Assembly (NCBI GenBank): GCA_963922205.1
Contig: CAWUHX010000096.1
Coordinates: forward strand, 992,001-1,056,000
Length of the DNA stretch: 64,000 nucleotides
Source: Romanomermis culicivorax
Lineage: Eukaryota > Nematoda > Enoplea > Mermithida > Mermithidae
Direction of reading: 5' to 3'
The position numbers and the translations under genes are program-made. The notes under the pieces are model-generated. The model had not been told where the DNA came from, did no database searches, and worked only from the letters and a program-made list of their open reading frames with translations. Numbering within the stretch: the first letter of the stretch is position 1; every line of letters starts with the position of its first letter. Below are positions 49,201 through 60,516 of the stretch, one piece after another.

Positions 49201-52200
49201 TAAAAATCATATAAATTTAAAAAATTAAAATTAATTAAAATTAAAAATTAAATTTAAAAATAAATTAAAATTAAAAATTAAATTAACAAAATTAAAAATT
49301 AAATTTAAAAGATGAAAAATTATTCTCTGAAACATCAAACTTACGGAAGGGAAATAATGCGTCGAAAAGAATACTAAGGCCGGCAATCCGTAATTAAAAA
49401 TCGTTCTCACCGTTTGACCCATATTATTCATAGGGATATCCAATCCGGTCTAAAAATAGAATTTCTGAACTTTACACTCCCGAATTATATTGGTGTAAAG
49501 TGGAGGACTTTGATAGCCAAGAATAAACTCGACGAACAACAGGCCGATAATAACCACGTCGGATCGGACGATGTTAAATCGACGAACCATAACATGCCGC
49601 CGTCTTTCATCGATTCTAAAGGCGCCGAAGCCATACGTTTTATGGCGATAAAATAGGAAATAAAATAGAACATCTGAAAAGTAAAAAAAAAAATTTGTTC
49701 GGTCAGGGTGTCGAACCATGGTCTTGGGGGAAAATCCCGCTTTACAACGCTAAAACTGATGTAAACTTAATTGCTGAACAACACTTTAATGTTGGCCCTC
49801 ATTTCAACAAAAAAAATATTTCTCTGGTCAGGGTGTCGAACCGTCGTCTTGGAGAAAAATCCCGCTTCACAACGCTAAAACTGGTGTAAACCTAATTGCC
49901 GAACGACATTATAATGCCGGCCCTCATTCTAACAGAAAAAAATTTTGTCCGGCGAGGGTGTCGAACCCTCGTCTTCGAGGAAAATTCCACTTTCCAATGC
50001 TAAAATTGATGTAAACTCACTTGCGGAACGGAAGTATAATGCTGGCTATCATTCCGAAAGAAAAAAAATGTCCAGTCAGGGCGTCGAACCATGGTCAAAC
50101 AGAATATCATTTCACAAAGCTAAAAATTTTGTAAAATCATTAACCGCATGTCATTATGATGCTGACCCTCATTCCAATGAAAAAAATTTTGTCCGGTCGG
50201 GGTGTCGAACCGGCGTCTTGGAGAAAAATCCTACTAAACAACGCTAAAATGGATGTAAACTCATGTGCGAAACGGCATTATAATGCTGGCTCTCATTTCG
50301 AAACAAAAAAAATTGTCCGGTCAAGGTGTCGAACCATCAAGGAAAATCCTCTTTTAGAACATTAAAATTATGTTGTAAACTAGCTTTCGGATCGGCATTG
50401 AAATGATGACCCTCATTCCGACAGAAAAAAAATTTGTCCGGTCAGGGTGTCGAACCATCGTCTTAGAGGAAAATTCCACTTTACAACGCTAAAATTGTGC
50501 AAACTCATTTGCGGAACGGCATTATAATGCTGGCCCTCATTCCGGAAAAAAAAACTGTCGGTCAGGGTGTCGAACCAACGTGTAGCAGGAAAATCCCACT
50601 TCACATTGCTGAAATTGGCGTACACTCACTTGCGGATCGGCATTATAATGCTGACCCCCATTCCGAAAGGAAAAAATGTTGTCTGGTCAGGGTGTCGAAC
50701 CATTGTCGGGAGAAAAATCCCATTTTCAATGCTGAAAATGTGTTGTAAACTAGCTTTCGCTTCGGCACAGTTATGCCGACCTTCAACTCAAAAAAGAAAA
50801 AAGCTTTATCCGGTCAGGGTATCGAACCGTAGTATTGGATGAAATTCCACTTTACAACGCTAAAATTAGTGTAAACTCAATTGTAGATCGGCATTATAAT
50901 GCTGACCCTCATCCCAACAGAGAAAAAAAACTTTGTCCGGCCAGGGTGTCGAACCGTCGTCTTGGAGGAAAATCCTGCTTTACAACGCTAAAATTGGTGT
51001 TGTTAACCCACTTGCAAAACCGTATTAAAATGCTGATGCTCATTCGGAAAGAAAAAAAAATTGTCTGGTCGGGGTGTCGAACCATGATCAGAAAAAAATC
51101 TCACTTTACAACGCTAAAAATTAGTGTAAACTCACTTGCGGAAGGGCGGTTTTTAGGCCGCCCGTCATTCCTACGCCGTGCTTTTTTTGGAAAGACATCA
51201 TTTCGTATTGGGCCATTTGCATGGCCAAGTAGTCGCCGGATTTGCGGGCTTCGTTCATACGATTGGTCAGTTCGGCCATTGGTTCCTGGTGCTCCCTCAT
51301 TTTGGCGTTGGTACGCATAGTTTTCAGTGTAAAGGGCAAAAGTAGCAAACGTCCGACGACGACGCCTGAATTTTACAAAAAAAAATTTAATTTTTCCCCA
51401 ATTTGGAAAAAAAGAAAAAAAAATAAAAATAAAAAAAACAAATTAAAATAAAATAGAGTAAAACAATTAAACAAGAAACGAATAAAAATAAAATAAAAAA
51501 GCAACCAAACCAAAAAAACAAAGAAATAAAAATTACAGAACAAAAAACAAAAAATGATGTAGCTAAAACCAAACAACAAAAAAATCTATAAGAAGCAAAA
51601 CCGAAAAACACACAAAAAAAACAAAAAAATCAAGAACATCCATAAAAAAGTCAGCAAAATGTTGAACCAAAGCCAAAAAAACAAAAAAAAACAAAAAAGC
51701 ATACGATAAAAAACCAAAACAAGAAAAACACAAAACTAAAACTAAAAAACAAAAAATCCAAAAGGCAGAGGAAAAATAAAAAACCGAAAACAAAAAAAAC
51801 AAAGAACAAAAAAAAACAAAAAAAATCAAAGAAATCAAGGAAAAGCAAAAGAGCAAAAAATCCACAAAAAATAAAACGAAAAAAAAACAAATAGAAACAC
51901 AGAAAAAAATAAACTAAAAAGCAAAAAAAATACAGAAAAACAAAAGGACAAAACAAGGGCAACATGCTAAAGCCAAAAACACCAAAAAAACAAAAAACGA
52001 CACTGAAAAACCAAACCAAAAAAAACATGAAGTTATAAGCAAAAATACAACCCCACCAAAAAAAGTAAAAAATCCAGAAAAACAGAGAAAGGCAAAAAAC
52101 AAAAAACAAACAAAACACTAGAACAAAAAAGCAACAAACCACAGAAAACAAAAAAACAAGACAAAAGAAAAAAGAACAGAGAAAATTTTAAAAAAGCAAA

Positions 52201-55124
52201 ACCAAAAATACAAGAAGAATAGAACAAAACGAAAACGAAAAACCAAACCAAACAAAAAAAAACATAAAAAAGCAAAAAACAAAAAACATAGAACTAAAAC
52301 CAAGAAAAAAACACCAAAAAACAAGAGAAATTAAAAAATATTGAGAGAAAAAACAAAAGAAAAACGAAAAAAACAAAAAATTAGGCAAAAAAATCCGAAA
52401 AACAAAACCAAAAAACCGAACGAGAAAAAAACAGAAGAATAAAAAAATTTACAAACCAACAAGATAACAAAGCCCAAAAACGAAAAAAGCCAATAAAAAC
52501 AAAAATAAAAATACGAAAGAAAAGATAAGCCAAAAAAATAAAACCAAAAAAACTAAAAAATCAAAAAAAATCAAAAGCATATAAAAAGCTCATAAAAAGC
52601 ACACAAAAAGAATTACACAAAGAAAAATTCATGCAATTTTGACATAATTTTGAAGAATTTCGCGAAATTCAACAACTTTCATCGCACTAAAATTTGAATT
52701 TTTCAGAATTTGAGCAAAAAATTCAATATTCTGCAATTTCTTGGAATTTTTTTTTTTTGATTTCGTTTCTGGAAAATTTTGCATTATTTGTGAAATTTTG
52801 AGTAAATTTTACATAAAATTATTGAATTTTATGCAAATTTGTCAGAAAATTGTTTAATTTTATGCGGATTCTCCATGAAATTATTAAATTTTATGCAAGT
52901 TTTCGACAAATATGTTGATATTTATGCTAATTTTCTACAAATTTCACGAAATTTATTAAAATGTATACAAATTCTTCATGAAATTATTGGATTTTATGTT
53001 CATTTTTTCAAAAGATTATTTAATTTTTATGCGAAGTTTGTCGAAAAATTATTAAAATTTATGCGAATTTCCCATAAAATTATTGAGTTTTATGCAAATT
53101 TTACGAGAATTCATTAAAATTTATGCAAATTTCCCATTACATTATTGATTGAATCCAAAAAATTATTAGAGTTAGCAAATTTTCCAAAAATATTATTCAA
53201 TTTTATGCAAATTTTCTATAAAATTACTGAATTATATGCAAATTTTACGAGAATTTATTGGAATTTATGCGAATTTTCTATAAAATTATAGAATTTTTCC
53301 AAAAAATTATTCAATTTTATGCGAATTTCCCATAAAATTATTACATTTTATGCAAATTTTTTCAGAAAATTATTAAAATTTATGAAAATTTTCCACAAAA
53401 TAATTGGATTTAATGCTGACGAGAATTTATTGAAATTTAAGCAAAATATTCCATAAAATTATTTAATTTTATGTGAATTTTTAAAAAAATTATTGGATTT
53501 CGTGCAAATTTTTCACAATATTATTTAATTTTATGCTAATTTTCCATAAATTATTGAATTTTATGCAAATTTTATGAGAATTTACTAACACTTATGCAAA
53601 TTTTCCATAAAATTATTGAATTTTATGCAAATTTCTTGAAAAAGTTATTAAAATTTATGCAAATTGTCCATAATTACATTTCATGCAAATTTTTTCAGAA
53701 AATTTTTAAAATTTATAACAATTCTTCATGAAATTATTCAATTTTATGCAAATTTCACGATAAATTGTTGGAGTTTATGCAAATTTTCCATAAAATTATT
53801 GAATTTTATGCAAATTTTTTCCAAAAATTATTACAATGTATGCAAATTTTCCATGAAATCATTAAAAATTATGCAAATTTTCCATAAATTATTGAATTTT
53901 GTGCGAACCTTTCCCAAAAATTATTAAATTTATGCAAATTTTCCCATGAAATTATTAAAAACTATGCGAATTCTATATAAAATTATTGAATTTTATGCAA
54001 ATTTTCCAAGAATTTATTGAAATTTATGTGAATTCTTCATAAAACTATTGAATTTTATGCAAATGTTTCCTAAAAATTAATAAAATTTATACAAATTTTC
54101 GATAGAATTATTAAATTTTATGCAAACTTTAGGAGAATTTATTAAAATTTATGCAAATTTTTCCGAAAAAATTGCTGAATTTTGTGCAATTTTTCTCAAA
54201 AAATTTGAAAAACTATGCGAATTTTCCGTAAAATTATTGAATTTGATGCCAATTTTACGCGAATTTATAAAAATTCATGCCAATTTTCCATGAAATTTAA
54301 ATTTTATGCAGATTTTCCATAGAATCATTGAATTTTATGCACATTTTTCGGGAAAAAATCACTAGTTTATGCCAATTGTCCGTAAAATTATTTAGTTTTT
54401 CGCAAATTTTCGATAAAATTATTGAATTCTGTGCAAATTTTACGGGAATTTATTAAAATTTATGCAAATTTTACGAGAATTCATTGAAATTTATGCAAAT
54501 TTTCCATGAAATTTTTAAATTTTATGCAAATTTTCAGTAGAATCATTGCATTTTATGCTAATTTTTCCCCCAAAATCGTCAAAATTTATGCAAATTCTAC
54601 CGGCCGCGATGCACTCCCACCACGGTAGACCGGTGGCCAAATGCAATTGTTGTAAACCGACTCGTATCAAACCGGACGGTGTATAGGTGTCTAAACCGAA
54701 ATGAGCTAAAGTATCGTGCGTCACTTTTAAAGTGGCTTCGAAATCGATATCGTCCAAAATTTTCGGCGGTTCGGGGATTTGGGACGTCAAATCATCGGAT
54801 GAAACGCCTTCGAGCTGTTTTAAGAGAAAAAATTGACGTTTTCAGGATAACCAATGCCTGGAGCCTAATCCCAAGACTAAGCCTAAGCCCAGGCGCCCAA
54901 GCCTAAGCTGAAGCCTAAGCCTAAGCCTAAGCTGACGCCTAAGCCTAACCTCAAGCCTAAGCCTAAGCCTAAGCTCAAGCCCAAGCTCGAGCCTTAAATT
55001 TTTCAATTTTTACCAAATTTTCCTCATCGGCGGCGGTGTTTAACGATCGAAATTTGTAAAATACGGGTTTTCTAGTGCCCAAATTCAGATAATTTAAGGA
55101 ACGTAAGGTCATTTTCGAAAGCAT
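40289..55124 (-). CDS. OXA1L: OXA1-type mitochondrial inner-membrane insertase, long-tail
   Basis: Seven exons (55124-55014, 54814-54601, 51365-51136, 49673-49509, 49449-49345, 44874-44637 and 40494-40289) give 422 aa, near the human OXA1L length. The presequence is MLSKMTLRSLNYLNLGTRKP. The insertase core has YTPSGLIRVGLQQL, TGLPWWE, GVVVGRLLLLPF, QKKHGVG, ESMKDGGMLWFVDLTSSDP, NYGLPALVFFSTHYFPS and AVLVYWTTSN. The last two exons give a long basic matrix tail (LPPRKTNKKSKI, YDEDGNPIRKKK, SYNPKEKFKEAFEMQ) of the mitoribosome-binding type. Exons 3 and 4 are exactly as long as in the short-tail paralogue (230 and 165 nt) with the same phases. The exon 4 donor (GTCCTC) is weak. About 13.5 kb of the locus is intron repeat. 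Confidence 0.94.
40510..44630. repeat. ~150-bp satellite array, OXA1L intron 6, forward orientation
   Basis: AT-rich tandem array. Units read ATTTTAGCTTTTTAGCCC, AAAATCTAGTTTTTGGC, GGAAATTTTCACGAAAATGAC, AAAATTTGGTGAGAATTCTACC, CAAAATTACAATTT and ACGCTCAAAAATTG on the plus strand; unit starts near 42557, 42711, 42857 and 43013 show the period. It fills the whole intron. Confidence 0.9.
44990..48500. repeat. same ~150-bp satellite in inverted orientation, OXA1L intron 5
   Basis: Units read GCTAAAATTATGTGAATTTT, GAGGGAAATTTTCAATTTT, GAGCGTTTTTTTGTATATT, TGTAATTTTGGGTAGAATTC, TTTTGACATTTTTGTGAAAA and CCTAGATTTTTGGGCTAAAA: the reverse complement of the intron 6 unit, element by element. Confidence 0.9.
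48540..49320. repeat. low-complexity tail of OXA1L intron 5
   Basis: Degenerate repetition of AATTTGCATAATTTT and GAAATTCTGCAGAAATTT-type words, then an AATTAAAATTAAAAATTAAA microsatellite at about 49218-49310. Not part of the 150-bp satellite. Confidence 0.7.
49690..51125 (-). repeat. ~115-bp array with B-box-like motif and T-run, OXA1L intron 3
   Basis: About 13 units. On the minus (transcribed) strand each has TTTTAGCGTTGTAAAGTGG, TTTTCCTCCAAGACGA, then GGTTCGACACCCTGACCGG and a run of six or more T. GGTTCGACACC fits the tRNA B-box, the T-run fits a Pol III terminator, and TAGCGTTGTAAAG is at most a weak A-box. A tRNA fold is not convincing. Confidence 0.85.
51370..52620. repeat. A/C-rich low-complexity block, OXA1L intron 2
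   Basis: About 1.25 kb of runs such as ACAAAAAACAAAAAAAC with almost no T on the plus strand. Long phenylalanine-rich frames on the minus strand are a composition effect. Confidence 0.9.
52640..54600. repeat. ATGCAAATTTTCC array, OXA1L intron 2
   Basis: Repeats of AAATTTATGCAAATTTTCCA and AAAATTATTGAATTTTATGC alternate with a period near 60 bp over ~1.9 kb up to the exon boundary at 54601. Confidence 0.9.
54861..54996. repeat. interstitial nematode telomere-type repeat (GCCTAA)n
   Basis: Runs of AAGCCTAAGCCTAAGCC with variants (CTGAAG, CTGACG, CTCAAG) in the 199-bp first intron of OXA1L. The hexamer is the complement of TTAGGC, the canonical nematode telomere repeat. Confidence 0.85.
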
Positions 55125-56219
55125 GATTTGGCGTGTTGAATGACCTAAAAATGAATTTTAGTAAGGTAGAAAAAGCGAAATTTGAAAAAGTTTTAATTTT
55201 CATGAAGATTGCTTCAAATTTGGCGAAAATGACGCAGCGAATCTCGGGACGGAAGCAAAAAGTTGGAAGAAACGAAGAAAAAATTCAATTTTAAAGAGCT
55301 CAAATGATTAGAAAATGCGTTTTTTCCGCTGTTTTTTTCAATATCGGGCATTGTCCCAAAATTTTATGTGCGCGAGCGAAGCCGTTTCCATTTTTCCATT
55401 ATTTTTACATTTTCTGCTTATTCTAAAATTGTGTTTCAACTTTCTAGAAAATAGGACGTCATTCTGAAATTTCCGACTCTATATCTTGAATTTTTTATCG
55501 TAATTCTACGAAAATTTCAATTCTTATTTCCCGGATTTTCGACCTGTTTACGAAATTTAAGCTGATTCTACGCTTTTCAGTTTTCCCCCGAAAAATTTTC
55601 GGATTTTAACCCTCTAAAACGCATTTAATCTTTAAAAATGAACTCGGCAAAAAAATTTTCCATAACGACGAACGTGCAACCCAAAATTTTTTTCACCTAA
55701 TGAAATTTTTCTGTCAAAAAATGGAGGAAAAGCAATAGAGCGAGCAGCTTCGATTCAACTACAGTACACACAAAAATTTGTTGTGCGTGTTTGTAAAATG
55801 AAAACCTTGCTAATCAACTTGACAAATTGCGGAAGTAATCCAATTGCAGAAAAATACGAGGATGTCTTTTTGTAAGTATTGGGGCTGGAAAGCAAGTACT
55901 ATTATAAATTCCTATTCCACCACTTTTACCATGTCCGAAATAGAATTGTCAATTTCTCAGAATAATAATCAAGTCAAGTAAAATATCCTACAGTAAACGA
56001 ATAGCTTAGAAAGTTTATTATTTACTAATTACATTTTACATTCTTAGATGTAGACTACTCCAAGAATAATTCTTTCACAATCCAAGCGTACAGATTGAAA
56101 AAAAATTCAAACTTGTTTGTCAAACTTCAAAAGTGACAATCGAGATCATATACACTAGTTTAAAGCAACAATACATAAAATGAGATCATATTCAATAACA
56201 AAAAAAAAATAAATAAAAT
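55125..56219. other. intergenic spacer upstream of OXA1L
   Basis: No gene or clear repeat. AT-rich, with scattered simple sequence. It separates the MANSC-domain gene (3' end) from the OXA1L start, both on the minus strand. Confidence 0.5.
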
Positions 56220-59200
56220 TTACAAATACATGCCGTTAATTAAAACTTCGCCTTCGTCCAAATCGGCGATTTTTCGAACGCCGTCGTTGCCGCCGCCGCG
56301 ACGTAAACGTCGACGTATTTTACGTAGACGGCAAATTAGAAAAATTAATAATAAAAATAAGACGGCTAATCCTAAACCGAACATTACGGCCGCTAACGAG
56401 CGATCATCGCCGTACGTACCCAGACGAAAATCGTTAACGACGTTGTTTACTGTAGCCGTCGGGTCGGACGTTGTTCGTCGTCTAGAAATGTCTTCGACGG
56501 CTGACGCCAACGGACGTTCTAACGGTGGCGGTAACGTGTCGCCATTTTCGTCTAAAAAAAATATGTCATATGATTGTGTAATGATGTAAAATATGGGGTT
56601 GATTGTAAAACATTTGTCAATTGCGAAACAAGATCAGCAAGTTGTTACCCAAAATTTGTCGAAAAACGTTTCGAGAAGAGAAAGGGGCGTGGCTACTGTT
56701 GCTAGAAATTTGATTTTGTCAGTGTTGTGTTTAGTTTTGCTAGTGAGTGGTTGTTTGTGTAATGATGTAAAATATGGGGTCGATTGTAAAACATTTGTCA
56801 ATTGCGAAACAAGATCAGCAAGTTGTTACCCAAAATTTGTCGAAAAACGTTTCGAGAAGAGAAAGGGGCGTGGCTACTGTGGCTGGAAATGTGATTTTGT
56901 CAGTGTTGTGTTTTGTTTTGCTAGTGAGTGGTTGTTTGTGTAATGATGTAAAATATGGGGTTGATTGTAAAACATTTGTCAATTGCGAAAGAAGATCAGC
57001 AAGTTGTTACCCGAAATTGGTCGAAAAACGTTTCGAAAAGAGAAAGGGGCGTGGCTACTGTGGCCGGAAATGTGATTTCGTCAGTGTTGTGTTTAGTTTT
57101 GCCAGTGAGTGGTTGTTTGTGTAACTCTCTGCGACTGTGCCTATTAGAAAGCCTGTAATGACGTAAAATATAGGGTCGATTGTAAAACATTTGTCAATTG
57201 TGAAACAAGATCAGCAAGTTGTTACCCGAAATTGGTCGAAAAACGTTTCGAGAAGAGAAAGGGGCGTGGCTATGGTAGCCGAAAAAGTGATTTTGTAATT
57301 GTGTTTTGTTTTGCTAGTGGGCAGTTGTTTGTATATATAACTCTCTGTGGTCTGTTGTGGAGCAATTTGGCGTATTTGTAAAGTTCGTGTTGCATTTGAG
57401 AAAAGATCGGCAAGTTCGAAGAAGAAAGATCGCGACAAGACCAGCGGAGAGGCGTGGCTACAATGTGAAGAAATTGTGAAAATGTTTTTGATTAGATTTC
57501 GATTGTACTGTAGCCAGACGGTCGTTTTTTCTTGTTTGTCTGGAGAGTGTGTGGCGGCGACTTGTACATTAGTAAATTGTGTGGAAAAGGTGTGTTCTAA
57601 GTTGAGTCAAACTATTTGGAAAATAGTTTGAGTATTCAGGTGAAACTCCTAAGCGGTTAAGATAGCACAGCCCAGGTTTCCGCATCTGAAAACCTTTGAT
57701 GACCTGAGCAAAGATCCCTGGATAAATTGACATAGGGCTCTCTACGAGCCCGTCAATCTCCTGCATTCGATTATCGTTGCGTAATTCCGTAAAACACTCC
57801 GAGTGTTCCGTTTCTAGCGTTCTACACGCTCTTCTACATTCCGTACGTCTCTTCTAAAAATGCGGGATAAATCGTCAAGCTACACAGCTTTGTGTTCCAT
57901 CGTCTATTCTTATTTTTCACGCACAACAGGTCGAACGATTTTCCTGGGGCTGGGGGTCACTCACTGATCCCTAAAACTTTAAGGGCAGGGCTCCCTGAAG
58001 AAAAAAAATAGATTTTTTCACTCAAAAAGTCCGAAAAACAGTTCAGAAAATTATAATTTTCATCTAAAAAAACTGCAAAAAAATGTATTTATGGTGTGGA
58101 GCAAAAAATAAATTGACATTTTTCATCAAAAAATGACATTTTCAGCGTTTTTCAGAACAAAAGTATGGGGGTTCCTTTGACTATCATATGGTTAGGCATG
58201 GGATTGAAAAATCCTGGGGTCGCCCAATGACTAGCCATATGACTGACGTGGTAGCTGTAGGGACCCCTATACTTTTGGTCAGAAAAATACCGAAAAATTT
58301 TCGATGAAAAATGTCAATTTTTGAACAAAAAATGGTCAAAAATGTGAATTTTCTCGGTGCTTCGCACCATGAATACATTTTTTCAGTCTTTTAAGAAAAA
58401 ATTACTATTTTTTGAACTATTTTTCGGGCTTTTTTCGTGAAAAAAAATCGATTTTTTTTCCTTGAGAGACCTCCCCCCCCCCAAATTTTCGGGAATTACT
58501 GATCCCCGGCCCAAAACAAGTCGTCCAATCCCCCCCCCCCAGACCTCGGGGCTACGTTACATGCATGTTCCGGTTAGAGATTTTCAATGCTCCGAATGCT
58601 CTCTATCCTTATTGGGTAATTAGTTTTAAAAATCCAAGGCCACGTACAATATGCAAATCACATATGATTGGGTTTACACTTTGTAAAAAAGTCCATATTT
58701 CTCACCTACGGCTTTAAAATTTTGTTTCCAATTTAAAGTAGTCGATTTTCTGAAAAAACAAAAACAAAAAATGGTTTACAAATTTGACTTCAAACAAAAA
58801 ACCATTTTACATCGACGAAACATTTTTGGAACGGAGGCGAAAAGGTGATTGTAAATTCGTTTCGGAACCTAAAATAATATATTACGTCATTCTGTTTAAC
58901 TTTACAATCCAGCAAATTCTCACCTATAGCTGCTTTACAATCGGAATTTTCGTCGCTGCCATCAGAACATTGAGCAACGCCATCGCAACGATCGTAAATT
59001 GCAATGCATTCCCTACCATTTTTACACAACCATTGGGTGGCCGTACATTCTAATTTAGCGTAGATACAAGTGTAAATAAGCTAATTTGGGGCGAATAAAA
59101 ATGGTAATTTACCCAATTTCCTCAACTTTGTGGCTAAAGTTGACGTCCGCAAGCTTCCTAAATCTAAAAAAGTGAAAAAGTTAGAAAAATTGTAGGGAAA

Positions 59201-60352
59201 TGACGAGAAAAAAGTTTCCCATGCCGGGAATCGAACCCGGGCCGCGTGGGTGAAAGCCACGAATCCTAGCCACTAGACCACATGGGACTGAAAACTAGGA
59301 TTCGAAACTTTCTAATATGCAGGAATGCTTCACATAATGCTCAAAAATGAAATTCTAATCAAAATTAAACCATTTTCGATAAAATTTCAAACCCGTAACC
59401 TAAATTTTTCAAAAAAATAACACTTTATATACCGCCAGTTTTTAAAGCTTGTAAATCTCCTTCGTGATTTTCGACTTTCGATTCACGATATTTCGCATAT
59501 TTGCCGGCGTTTAATTTTGATTTTCGGCCGAAAATTTCGCCCCGTTCAATCATCAAACCCATCGCCACGTGATTTTCGTGATCGCTGAACGTACATTTTA
59601 AATCGTTGATCGGGCCGCAATCGAATAAATAGCAAAAACCATTTTCCTAGAAAAACAAATATAAACGTTTTTAGACGTTAATTCCCAAACCTGTAGTAAG
59701 TAAGATGGCCGGAGAGTTGAGAGAGGGGGGTAAACTCAAAATTTTGGGATGGGGGCCAAAATTTTCCAACCTAGGGGCGTGTGGGAAAACCCCTAAATGG
59801 TTGAAAAAATTTCGGAAATTTTCCCCAAAAAGTAACAACAAAGGTATTTCTTTCCACATATTTCCAAATTTTTTCCAATCTGCGGGCCTATAGGGTTGAC
59901 TTGACCAAGTTTGAGGGGGGTTCGACATTTGGGTATAGGGGGGGAGGTCCCACGACGCAACCCCCCTGGTATGTTAATTTCCCAAAATAATTTTACGAAC
60001 GCTGGCGAACTTTACTTTTTCTTGTAAAACCACCATATTACAAAATTCCGTTTCGCAACATAATTTGGCGCATCGGCGACGACGATCGTTCGCTTTTTCA
60101 TCGTCGTTATTCGGCAAAGATTTCAAAAATTTAGCGCCGTTTTTCAACGATTCGCTAGTTTTGATGATAGTTTTATTGCTAACGTCGAAGTATTTGAAAC
60201 AATCGTCGCCGGCGGCGGCGGCGGCGCCGCTAGTACGATAAATCTAAGCCAGAAAAAAAATCGGCGATATTTTCGTAAAATCTCAAGCGATTTTTTTTCC
60301 TTACCCGGAGGGAAAAAATTACGATCGGGAAGAAAATCGTTAGAGCAAGCAT
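56220..60352 (-). CDS. MANSC / LDLR-A single-pass membrane protein, LRP11-like
   Basis: Predicted type I cell-surface protein. Eight exons (60352-60305, 60243-60016, 59646-59433, 59157-59113, 59049-58924, 58868-58811, 58749-58706 and 56551-56220) give 364 aa with all phases closing. Residues 1-16 (MLALTIFFPIVIFSLR) are a signal peptide. Residues ~30-125 have MANSC-type cysteines (CFKYFDV, RRCAKLCCETEFCNMVVLQ, GFCYLFDCGP, KCTFSDHENH). Residues 179-217 are an LDL-receptor class A module with its calcium motif CSDGSDENSDC. A linker, one transmembrane helix (about 307-328, LAAVMFGLGLAVLFLLLIFL) and a 36-residue Arg-rich cytoplasmic tail follow. The order resembles human LRP11. Intron 3 holds tRNA-Glu. 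The gene starts 164 bp downstream of the MATH-domain gene. Confidence 0.85.
56580..57300. repeat. 181-bp tandem array, about four units, intron 7 of the MANSC gene
   Basis: Near-identical units begin GATGTAAAATATGGGGT(T/C)GA at about 56582, 56763, 56944 and a shortened, diverged one at about 57160. Because 181 is one base more than a multiple of three, reading frames shift each unit and long overlapping frames appear on the plus strand. These are repeat artefacts. Confidence 0.9.
57950..58560. repeat. long inverted repeat (fold-back) in intron 7 of the MANSC gene
   Basis: The left arm (about 57985-58190) and right arm (about 58230-58480) are inverse copies: CAGAACAAAAGTATGGGGG / CCCCTATACTTTTGGTCAG, AAATTGACATTTTTCATC / GATGAAAAATGTCAATTT, and AAGTCCGAAAAACAGTTC / GAACTATTTTTCGGGCTT. 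The core near 58190-58245 carries CATATGGTTAGGCATGGGATTG. Single arms occur at 16625-16925 and 22740-23018. Confidence 0.85.
59216..59287 (-). tRNA. tRNA-Glu(TTC): tRNA-Glu (anticodon TTC), intronic, identical copy
   Basis: 72 nt identical to the tRNA at 38874-38945, again followed by a T-run and again in an intron on the host strand (intron 3 of the MANSC gene). The short flanks also resemble each other. Confidence 0.97.
59690..59975. repeat. G-rich repeat element in intron 2 of the MANSC gene
   Basis: Member of the family with CCTGTAGTA/CTGGTATG-like ends and a GGGTTGACTTGACCAAGTTTG...GGGTATAGGGGGGG interior. Confidence 0.65.
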
Positions 60353-60516
60353 TTTTAGCGAGAATAAGACTTGGAATTCGATCGTCGGAAGATATTCTAC
60401 AGTTAACACGTTATCAAATCTGATAAACTTGACTACTCGTTGCACCTGCCTGTCAGACGTCGAATTTGGCAAAAGTCGATTTATCATGTAAATAAGCAAA
60501 ACTTCGTTTTGAAACT

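Noticed and set aside
51373-52388. Long phenylalanine-rich membrane-like frames on the minus strand
   Set aside because: Entirely explained by A/C-rich low-complexity sequence on the plus strand within an OXA1L intron.
56593-57158. Three overlapping ~116-codon plus-strand frames that look like signal peptide plus cysteine-rich proteins
   Set aside because: They are produced by a 181-bp tandem repeat read in successive frames inside an intron of the MANSC gene; codon use and position give no independent support.
57646-57780. tRNA-like or SINE-like sequence near 57.7 kb
   Set aside because: No A/B-box pair at proper spacing and no cloverleaf could be drawn.
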